Part shown: positions 8,733 through 16,900 of the stretch, in pieces
How positions within the stretch are numbered: the stretch's first letter is position 1
How the letters are laid out: every line of letters begins with the position of its first letter
IMG/VR virus record: IMGVR_UViG_3300030109_001467
Coordinates: 1 to 48,048 of that record
Source: a virus
DNA: 48,048 nt
Strand: one strand, 5' to 3'
Program-made: the position numbers and the translations under genes
Notes under the pieces: model-generated
Seen by the model: the letters and a program-made list of their open reading frames with translations, nothing else
Databases searched by the model: none
What the model was told of the DNA's origin: nothing

Positions 8733-9911
8733 ATGGAAGAAAACAAAAAACAAGAAGTAGCTGAGGCAGCTACTGAGCAACCAAAAGTAGACGATAAAGT
8801 TGAAAAGTTAAAAATTAAAAAACCTAAAATTAAAAAGTTTTCAGAACCAGAGGACGGAATAGTTAAAGTAGATCTTAAAGAGCTAGCTGAGAAAGCTAAA
8901 GAAATAACAAAGGTAGATTTATCAAAAAACTCAGAAACTGAAAACATAGAAGTTAAAGAAGAAGAAGTTAAAGACACGGAAGACACTCCGTTACTAGAAG
9001 AGGTTGTTAGTGAAGAAAAAGAAGAAAAGCAGGTAGAAGAAATTAAAGAACCTGTTAAAATACCAGAACCACCTAAAGTTGAACTACCAGAAAACATTAT
9101 GAAAGTAGTTGACTTTATGAAAGACACTGGAGGAGACATATATGATTACGTTAAACTTAATAGAGATTACTCTGAGCTAGATAATCATACTTTATTAAAA
9201 GAATATTACAAATCAACAAAACCTCATTTACAACCAGATGAAATAGATTTTTTAATGGAAGATCAATTTTCATACGATGCTGAAGTAGATGACGAAAGAG
9301 AAGTTAAAAGAAAAAAATTAGCGTTAAAAGAGCAAGTTGCCAACGCTAGAACTGAGTTAGACAGTTTAAAATCTAAATACTATGATGAAATTAAAATGGG
9401 TTCAAAGCTTACGAGTGAGCAACAGGATGCAATTAATTTTTTCAACAAATACAACGAGGAGTCAGAAGAGAAACAAAAAGTAGACAAAGAAGCGGGAGAT
9501 CATTTTTTAAATAAAACAAACGAAGTTTTTAACGATAAATTCAAAGGTTTTGAATACAAAGTCGGAGACAAAAAATATAGATTTAACGTAAAAGATGCTA
9601 GTAAAGTAAAAAACACTCAAAGCGATTTAAATAATTTTGTCAAGAAGTTCTTGAACAAAGAAAATTTAATGGAAGACGCTAAAGGGTACCATAAGTCTTT
9701 ATTTACGGCTATGAATTCTGATGCTATTGCAAATCATTTTTACGAACAAGGTAAGGCCGATGCTTTAAAAGAAAGTATAGCTAAATCTAAAAACATTGAT
9801 ATGAATCCACGTCAAGCGCACGGAGGTACGGTTGAAGCTGGAGGTATTAAAGTTAGAGTTTTGGGTAATGATTCTAATGACTTCAAATTTAAAATTAAAA
9901 AGAAAAAATAA
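8733..9911 (+). CDS. Scaffold / capsid-assembly protein
   Basis: A 392-residue protein located between portal and major capsid genes, the usual place of the scaffold. The first 125 residues are strongly charged and low in complexity (Glu, Lys, Val, Pro), predicted disordered. The middle contains helices (about 185-260), and the end carries a basic C-terminus (FKFKIKKKK) of the sort that binds the capsid lattice. There is no catalytic motif that would indicate a fused protease. The leader (8704-8732) is made almost wholly of A and T. Confidence 0.7.
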   Translation: MEENKKQEVAEAATEQPKVDDKVEKLKIKKPKIKKFSEPEDGIVKVDLKELAEKAKEITKVDLSKNSETENIEVKEEEVKDTEDTPLLEEVVSEEKEEKQVEEIKEPVKIPEPPKVELPENIMKVVDFMKDTGGDIYDYVKLNRDYSELDNHTLLKEYYKSTKPHLQPDEIDFLMEDQFSYDAEVDDEREVKRKKLALKEQVANARTELDSLKSKYYDEIKMGSKLTSEQQDAINFFNKYNEESEEKQKVDKEAGDHFLNKTNEVFNDKFKGFEYKVGDKKYRFNVKDASKVKNTQSDLNNFVKKFLNKENLMEDAKGYHKSLFTAMNSDAIANHFYEQGKADALKESIAKSKNIDMNPRQAHGGTVEAGGIKVRVLGNDSNDFKFKIKKKK

Positions 9912-9933
9912 CAATTTAAAAAATTAAAACAAA

Positions 9934-11355
9934 ATGGCAATTACAAGTGTAACGTCGTCGGGATTAACTCCGTCGCCAAGAGCGCAAACATTAGCGAGTA
10001 ACTATATTGATTTCGCTGATGGGTCATCTAACAATGACTGGTCGCAACAATATTTACCAGATCTTATGGAAAAAGAAGCTGAGATTTTTGGAAACAGAAC
10101 TATCTCAGGATTTCTTTCTCAAGTAGGAGCTGAAGAATCTATGACTTCAGACCAAGTAGTTTGGTCAGAGCAAGGTAGATTACATTTATCGTACAAAAAC
10201 TGTACAGTATCAACTAACACTATAACTATGGTTAATGAAGTTGGTGGACACACGTCTGCTTCAACTCATGCTATACGTCCAGGTGATACAGTATTAATTT
10301 CAGATGCTAACGCAACTATTAGAGCTTTTGTTAATGCTACAGCTGCTGATACTATTACTGTTTTACCTTATGGCCATGCTAATATAGCTGGTGCTGGTGT
10401 AGCAAGTACAACTAACGTTAGCGTTATGGTTTATGGTTCTGAATATGTGAAAGGTGTAGTTGGAAGAGAAGGAGCAAACACGCCAACTTTCCAATCATAC
10501 TCTAACAAGCCAATTATATTAAAAGACAAATATGAGATCTCTGGATCTGATGCGTCTGCTATTGGTTGGGTTGAAATTAGTGGTGAAGATGGGCAAAGTG
10601 GATATCTTTGGTATTTAAAAGCTGAGGGTGATACAAGAGCTAGATTTACTGATTACTTAGAAATGGCAATGATTGAAGCTGAAAAAGCTGCGGTTACAGT
10701 TACTTCTACTATAACTAGTGCTGGTGGTACAATTGAAGGTACTGAAGGATTATTCTCTGCTATTACTAATAGAGGTAACCAAACTTCTGGTGTTACTGGT
10801 GTTAACGCTGCAACTGATTTAGCTGAGTTTGATGCTATATTAGCTGAGTTTGACAAAAACGGTGCTATTGAAGAAAACATGATGTTTGTAAACAGATCTA
10901 CTGCATTAGCGATAGATGACATGTTAGCTTCTATGAATTCTTACGGAGCTGGAGGTACTTCTTACGGAGTATTTGACAACGAAGAAGATATGGCATTGAA
11001 CTTAGGTTTCTCTGGTTTCAGAAGAGGTTCTTACGACTTTTATAAGTCTGACTGGAAATACTTAAACGATTTAGCTACTAGAGGTGGAGTAATTGATACA
11101 GTTACTAACATTAGAGGGGTTATGATTCCTGCAGGTGTTTCTACTGTTTATGATCAAAACCTAGGAAAGAATCTTAAAAGACCTTTCTTACACGTTAGAT
11201 TTAGAGCTTCTCAAACAGACAATAGAAAAATGAAAACATGGACTACTGGTTCTGTTGGAGCAACTACGTCTGATTTAGATGCGATGGAAGTACACTATTT
11301 ATCTGAAAGATGTTTAGTAGTACAAGGTGCTAACAACTTTATGTTGATGAACTAA
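9934..11355 (+). CDS. Major capsid protein
   Basis: A 473-residue protein in the canonical place after the scaffold gene, closed by a strong terminator. It starts with a Ser/Thr-rich arm, followed by QQYLPDLMEKEAEIFGNRTISGFL, a long helical/E-loop-like segment. A beta insertion near residues 105-170 (GDTVLISDANATIRAFVNA...) could be an accessory surface domain. The C-terminal half contains a GPS-like run with DNRKMKTWTTGSVGATT and ends LVVQGANNFMLMN. Codon use is more uniform than in neighbours, as expected of a highly expressed gene. The HK97 fold is inferred from position and size. Confidence 0.8.
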   Translation: MAITSVTSSGLTPSPRAQTLASNYIDFADGSSNNDWSQQYLPDLMEKEAEIFGNRTISGFLSQVGAEESMTSDQVVWSEQGRLHLSYKNCTVSTNTITMVNEVGGHTSASTHAIRPGDTVLISDANATIRAFVNATAADTITVLPYGHANIAGAGVASTTNVSVMVYGSEYVKGVVGREGANTPTFQSYSNKPIILKDKYEISGSDASAIGWVEISGEDGQSGYLWYLKAEGDTRARFTDYLEMAMIEAEKAAVTVTSTITSAGGTIEGTEGLFSAITNRGNQTSGVTGVNAATDLAEFDAILAEFDKNGAIEENMMFVNRSTALAIDDMLASMNSYGAGGTSYGVFDNEEDMALNLGFSGFRRGSYDFYKSDWKYLNDLATRGGVIDTVTNIRGVMIPAGVSTVYDQNLGKNLKRPFLHVRFRASQTDNRKMKTWTTGSVGATTSDLDAMEVHYLSERCLVVQGANNFMLMN

Positions 11356-11369
11356 GCATTATTTATATT

Positions 11370-11408
11370 AAAAGACCGGGGCTTTGGCCTCGGCCTTTTA
11401 TTTTATTA
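11370..11408 (+). terminator. Rho-independent terminator after the capsid gene
   Basis: GC-rich inverted repeat AAAAGACCGGGGC / GGCCTCGGCCTTTT with a short T/G loop, one A-C mismatch and one G-U pair, followed by a T-rich run. It lies 14 bases after the capsid stop, so it probably trims or attenuates the capsid transcript while letting some readthrough reach the tail genes. Confidence 0.85.
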
Positions 11409-11428
11409 ATTTTATTATATATTATATT

Positions 11429-12238
11429 ATGGCAAAAAAGAAACAAAACAAACAAAAAAATGTAGTCAATGAAACTACAACTATTACTAAAGAAAAACCT
11501 TTATCTCCTCCAAAACCAAAATGGGAAATAAAAGATAGAATTTATAAATTAAAAAACGATAAGACACCTTTGTCTTATATGATTAAAGCTGCTAACATTT
11601 ATTATTTTGACGAAGAGGTAGGTTATGAAAGAGAATTAAAATACTGCGAAAACCAAAGAACAAGCTTTGTTGACGAAATGAAAGGTGAACACAGGTTGTC
11701 TCATATTATTTTTAGAGATGGTGTTTTAGTAGTACCAAAAAACAAAGTAACATTACAAAAACTTTTATCTGTATACCACCCGTTAAAAGACAGATTGTAC
11801 TACGAGGTAGACGAAGTTAAAAGAGCAGAGACTCAATTAGATTGGTTAGAGTTTGAAGTAGCGGCTTTAAATGCTGCAAACAACCTAGATATTGATATGG
11901 CAGAGGCTGTTATGAGAGTAGAGTTAGGTTCTAGTGTATCTAAGATGAGTTCTAAGGAAGTTAGAAGAGATTTACTACTGTTTGCTAAGGAGAACCCTAA
12001 ATTGTTCTTAGAATTAGTAACAGATGAAAACGTACAACTTAGGAATATTGGTATAAAAGCAACAGAACAAGGTATAATAGAGTTGTCTCAAGATCAAAGA
12101 TCTTTTTCTTGGAAAAGTACAGGCAGAAAATTAATGTCAGTTCCGTTTGAAGAAAATCCTTATTCAGCTTTAGCCGCTTGGTTAAAAACTGATGAAGGTA
12201 TAGAGGTTTACTCTAGTATAGAAAAAAGATTAAAATAA
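11429..12238 (+). CDS. Unknown protein downstream of capsid
   Basis: A 269-residue protein starting at ATG 11429 (MAKKKQNKQ). The open frame extends upstream to 11384, but that would place the start inside the terminator hairpin and add a hydrophobic peptide read from A/T leader sequence, so the later start is preferred. The first 30 residues are basic and disordered. The rest mixes helices and strands, with PLSYMIKAANIYYFDEEVGYERELKYCENQ and a C-terminal ESFSWKSTGRKLM-like basic part. No family recognised. The position between capsid and connectors suggests a virion or assembly role. Confidence 0.65.
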   Translation: MAKKKQNKQKNVVNETTTITKEKPLSPPKPKWEIKDRIYKLKNDKTPLSYMIKAANIYYFDEEVGYERELKYCENQRTSFVDEMKGEHRLSHIIFRDGVLVVPKNKVTLQKLLSVYHPLKDRLYYEVDEVKRAETQLDWLEFEVAALNAANNLDIDMAEAVMRVELGSSVSKMSSKEVRRDLLLFAKENPKLFLELVTDENVQLRNIGIKATEQGIIELSQDQRSFSWKSTGRKLMSVPFEENPYSALAAWLKTDEGIEVYSSIEKRLK

Positions 12239-12244
12239 TCAAAC

Positions 12245-12281
12245 TGTAGAGCGGTCGCCCTACGGGGCGATCGTAACTACA
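12245..12281 (+). other. Intergenic hairpin with UNCG tetraloop
   Basis: A 9-bp stem CGGTCGCCC (12252-12260) / GGGCGATCG (12265-12273, one G-U pair) closes the loop TACG, giving the extra-stable C(UACG)G tetraloop. An outer stem TGTAG (12245-12249) / CTACA (12277-12281) extends it with a small internal loop. It is followed by an A-rich stretch, not by T residues, so it is not a standard plus-strand terminator. It may be an mRNA processing or 3'-end-protecting structure between the 11429 and 12295 genes. Confidence 0.75.
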
Positions 12282-12294
12282 ATAAAAAAATATT

Positions 12295-13014
12295 ATGGCA
12301 ATAATTATAGACACTGTACATCAAAGAGTTCAAGCTCTTGCTAATAAAGAACAAAGAGGATATATAACTCCTCAAGAATTTAATCTATTTGCCAATCAAG
12401 CTCAAATGGATATATTTGAACAATATTTCTACGATATCAATCAATTTAGAAGAGTACCTGGTAACGACAGCGAGTATTCAGATATGCTAGATATTTTAGA
12501 AGAAAAGATATCACATTTTGAAAAATTTAAAGTAGCTATGTCAGCGATGTCTGGTAATCAAGCTACTTTACCAACAGATACATATAGACTAGGAACAGTT
12601 TTCTATGGAGCAGCTGGATATGATGTAGAAGTAGAAAAAGTAGGTAAAAAAGAACTAGAGTATATGTTGAGACAAAAACTAACGTCACCAGTGGATAAAC
12701 GACCTGTTTATACAAGGAAATCTAACACACTGTTAAAATTATTTCCAGCATCTCCATCAACTTCTTATACAACATCTAATATTACATGTAATTATATAGC
12801 TAAACCATCTACAGCTGTTTGGGGATATGCAGTAATAAATGATAGAGCTTTGTACAATGCTACTACGAGTACTAACTTTGAATTACACGAGTCGGAGGAG
12901 ACAACTTTAGTAATGAAAATATTAGAACTAGCAGGTGTTACAATAAAACAACCTGATCTTGTTCAATTTGCAGCTCAAGAAGATTTACAAAAAACACAAC
13001 TAGAAAAACAATAA
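12295..13014 (+). CDS. Head-tail connector-type protein
   Basis: A 239-residue protein. The N-terminus DTVHQRVQALANKEQRGYITPQEFNLFANQAQMDIFEQYF is a helical segment commonly seen in small virion proteins encoded between capsid and tail-tube genes of marine podoviruses. The middle is beta-rich (LFPASPSTSYTTSNITCNYIAKP) and the end is a helix-rich tail. It is followed 3 bases later by another connector-like gene. A ring or adaptor protein is likely by position. The exact role (adaptor or stopper) cannot be read. Confidence 0.6.
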   Translation: MAIIIDTVHQRVQALANKEQRGYITPQEFNLFANQAQMDIFEQYFYDINQFRRVPGNDSEYSDMLDILEEKISHFEKFKVAMSAMSGNQATLPTDTYRLGTVFYGAAGYDVEVEKVGKKELEYMLRQKLTSPVDKRPVYTRKSNTLLKLFPASPSTSYTTSNITCNYIAKPSTAVWGYAVINDRALYNATTSTNFELHESEETTLVMKILELAGVTIKQPDLVQFAAQEDLQKTQLEKQ

Positions 13015-13017
13015 TAA

Positions 13018-13926
13018 ATGGCTACTAATTACTTATTAACAGAATCACAAGAAAATTATTATGATGCTACTGATGTAAATTATGGTGGTTATCAATTTAT
13101 AGATTTAACAGATATTATAAATAACTTTATTGTAGCTTATGTAGGTGAAGATAAAATTATATCAAAAGTTAAAAGAGTTGATGTTGCTTTTCACGCACAA
13201 AGAGCTTTACAAGAATTAAGTTACGATACGTTTAAATCTATAAAGTCCCAAGAAATAGAAATACCACCAGCGTTAGTAATGACGCTACCTCAAGACTATG
13301 TTAACTACGTTAAATTAACTTGGAGCGACACTGCTGGTATAGAACATATAATATATCCTGCTTCTAAAACGTCTAACCCATACGCTATATCACAAGCAGC
13401 GGATGGTTCTTATAATAACGACGGAACTAATCTAACAGAGCAAGACGCTACAGATCATATATCAGACACGTGGTCTAAATTTAAAGGACAAAGCACAGCT
13501 TCAAATCCAGGTACAAACATAGAAGATGATTATGATACAGACTTGTATGATTTTAATGAAGGTCGTAGATATGGAATTGATCCTCAATTTACACAAAGTA
13601 ATGGATCTTGGTTTATAGATGAACTACAAGGAAAAATACATTTTGGTTCCTCTATGAATGGTAGGACTGTTACGTTAAAATATATTAGCGATAGCTTGGG
13701 AACTGAAGAAGAAATGAAAGTACATAAATTTGCAGAAGAGGCTATGTACAAGTGGATAGCACACGCAATACTATCTACTAGAGCTAATACACAAGAGTAT
13801 TTAGTAGCAAGATTTAAAAAAGAAAGATTCGCAGCTGTACGAACGGCTAAGTTAAGATTATCAAACTTAAAAATTGAAGAATTAACTCAGATAATGAGAG
13901 GTAAGTCTAAACAAATAAAACACTAA
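13018..13926 (+). CDS. Head-tail connector / tail-tube ring protein
   Basis: A 302-residue protein with the elements DLTDIINNFIVAYVGEDKII, VDVAFHAQRALQELSYDTFKS and LPQDYVNYVKLTW, followed by a C-terminal helical bundle VHKFAEEAMYKWIAHAILSTRA. This combination (N-terminal helical adaptor, central beta domain with PQDYVNYVKL, C-terminal helix) is familiar from T7 gp11-like or ring proteins that sit under the portal. It precedes the nozzle-type gene by 4 bases. The function is by analogy and gene order. Confidence 0.65.
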   Translation: MATNYLLTESQENYYDATDVNYGGYQFIDLTDIINNFIVAYVGEDKIISKVKRVDVAFHAQRALQELSYDTFKSIKSQEIEIPPALVMTLPQDYVNYVKLTWSDTAGIEHIIYPASKTSNPYAISQAADGSYNNDGTNLTEQDATDHISDTWSKFKGQSTASNPGTNIEDDYDTDLYDFNEGRRYGIDPQFTQSNGSWFIDELQGKIHFGSSMNGRTVTLKYISDSLGTEEEMKVHKFAEEAMYKWIAHAILSTRANTQEYLVARFKKERFAAVRTAKLRLSNLKIEELTQIMRGKSKQIKH

Positions 13927-13930
13927 TTAA

Positions 13931-16900
13931 ATGCCAGAGTTAAAACACACTTTTAGCAAAGGTCGAATGAACAAAGACCTAGACGAAAGATTAGTACCTA
14001 ATGGAGAATATAGAGATGCTTTAAATGTAGAAGTTTCTACGTCTGAGGCTTCTAACGTTGGTACCGTACAAACCTTAAAAGGTAACACTGTTTTAACTAC
14101 CCATGTTGACGCTGGTAGTACCTGTGTTGGTGCTATAGCTGATGAGCAAAACGATAAGATATACTGGTTAGTAGCAGGTCCATCTTCTGGGCATACAACT
14201 ACAAGCGGTAGCGAACTTCATATAATATACAGAGACTGGATACTAGAGCACAAGGTATCTTCTAATGCCACAAAATACGTAATGGTTGACATACACGCTG
14301 TAGTTGTTACTGCATCTGCTATTATGACTAGCTCCACCTCTTTACAGGTTTTTGATAGCAAAGGTATTAGAAGAGGTATGACAGTTAGTGGAGCTGGAGC
14401 ACCTACTGGAACAACAGTGTCTAGCGTTGATCATTCTACAAACACAGTAACATTAAGTGCTAATGGTAATATAAACGTTTTAAACACGTTAATATCTTTT
14501 GAAGCACCTACAAACCAACCAAATGATTTAAGTGCACCAAGAGGAAGAGCTTTAAATTTACAATCAAGTAGATTAGTAACAGGATTAAACATAATAGACG
14601 GGTTAATTTTTTGGACAGATAACCATACAGAACCTAAAAAAATAAACATAGAAAGATCTATATTTGGAACTGGATATGATGATGTCACTACTACGGGTAC
14701 TGGTAATACAGATGATTTTCAAACAAGATTAGTAACAACAGATAATTTTGGAGACTTTGAATTTACGGTAGACACAGGAACAATACCAATTTATATATCT
14801 GAAAAATATATTACAGTAATTAAAACACCACCGTTAACACCTCCAGTTTTAAACATGTCTTCTACTATTGGTGGTAGAGGTAATATTCTTGGTACTACTG
14901 ACAACATGAGATTTTATGATAGTAATGTTTTACTAGTAGCGGGCGATAGTGCGGATCTTGTTATAAATCCATTTGTTGATTATCAAGTTGGAGATATATT
15001 AATACTAAATAATGACTCAACATTGTCTGATTTTGTAGACTACTTAGTTAGATTAAAGGTTACTGGTACACCAGCCACTAACGGTACATCTAACACTTGG
15101 AACACAGAGGTACTTTCAGTTAGTGAAGAAGCTGTTGATGCAGACGAGGTATGGGCAGTTTTATTAGAGCAACCTAGACCTATGTTTGAAAGAAAATTTG
15201 TTAGGTTTGCTTATAGATATAAATTTGAAGATGGAGAGTATTCTACGTTCTCACCTTTTTCAAACGTCGCGTTTTTACCTGGTCAGTTTGATTACATACC
15301 TAAAAAAGGACACAATCTTGGTATGGTTAATGATTTAAGAACTTTAAAAATACAAGACTTTAGACTAGAAAAATCTTTAATACCTAGAGATGTTGTAGAA
15401 ATAGATATACTATATAGAGAAGACGGCTCGCCAAATATTTATACGGTTAAAACAGTATCAAAAGACAGTGACGAATGGAACGCTAATGGTAGTAGTGGAG
15501 GTGGATTAGTTGGTGGTGAGGTATTAATAGAGTCAGATACTATACACGCCACAGTTCCTTCAAATCAAATATTAAGAGATTATGACGCTGTTCCTAGAAA
15601 AGCCTTAGCGCAAGATATGGTTGGTAATAGAGTTGTTTATGCTAATTACTTAGAAGGATACGATTTAATAAATTCTAACAAAGAAGACATTGATGTGTCG
15701 CTTCAAACAAGTTTAGATATTGATAACATAACAACTTATGAGTTTCCTGAAAAGTCGTTAAAGTCTATGCGTAACTATCAAATAGGTATTGTTTATAGAG
15801 ATGTTTACGGAAGACAAACACCAGTTTTAATTACAGAAAACGACACTACCAAACAAAATACTTTAAAAGTACCTAAAGCACAATCAGTAAGTTCTAGTAG
15901 GTTAGTTACTCAAATATTAAACGAACCTCCAGAGTGGGCAGATTCATTTAAGTTTTTTGTTAAAGAAACTTCTAACGAGTATTACAACCTTGTTATGGAT
16001 CGTTGGTATAATGCTGCGGATGGTAATATATGGTTGTCGTTTCCTTCATCCGAAAGAAATAAAATTGATGAAGAAACTTTTTTAATACTTAAAAAGAAAC
16101 ACCAAGGTACAACACCAGTGCTTGAAGATATTAAATATAAAATAATAGCTATAGAAAATGAAGCTCCAGACTTTGTAAAAATAACTAATTCTTTTTTAGA
16201 TACTATAGCTAACGGATCGGTAGGTTCAGCGACCAATGCTGTGTTTGGAGACACTGCTGGTTCTGCTGGATATCCTCTTTATCAAACTGACCATGTTATA
16301 GTTAATTATTCTAACTGGCAAGACAGCGCTTTGAGCGATGAGGTAACTTCTGGTGACTGTTATTTAAGATTTAGAGCTGACAACGTTGGTACTTCTAAAT
16401 TCTATAGGATCAACTCAATAAAAGTAGATCCTACTGCTAACACGGTAAAATTAGTTATAGAAGGTTCTTTTCAAACAGATATAAACTTTACTTCTACAGC
16501 TAATTCTTATGCTACTAGAATAAGCGGTTTAAGAATGGATGTCAAAAGACAAACACCTGAAAATAGACCTGAGTTTGATGGTAAGTTTTTTGTAAAAATA
16601 CACAAAGATTTTAATATTATAGAAAATGTTACTGGAGGTACAGTTTCAAATGATGACGGCAGCTTACAGGTTTCATCACAAATGAGGATAAGATACGTAC
16701 AGTCTTCTACACAAGACTCACATAACGATACAACAACAACGGTAGATCCAGCTGGAATAGTAAAAATTGGAGCTCCAACTAGTAGACCTGGGTATAACAA
16801 CGGGTTAATGAGTGCTGCCAACTGGGAGAATAACACAGACATAGGCACCTGGGCAACAACTTTATTTCCTATTGCTAATTTTCAAAGTTCTGTTAACGCA

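Noticed and set aside
8726-9139. 137-residue Ser-rich minus-strand frame
   Set aside because: Antisense shadow of the Glu/Lys-rich scaffold gene. Ser/Phe-rich low complexity is what GAA/AAA codons give on the other strand.
11384-11428. Upstream extension of the gene at 11429
   Set aside because: It would start within the terminator hairpin and encode a peptide from A/T leader sequence. ATG 11429 has a leader like its neighbours.
12245-12281. Hairpin as rho-independent terminator
   Set aside because: Followed by A-rich sequence on the plus strand and no T run. There is no minus-strand gene here that would use the reverse.
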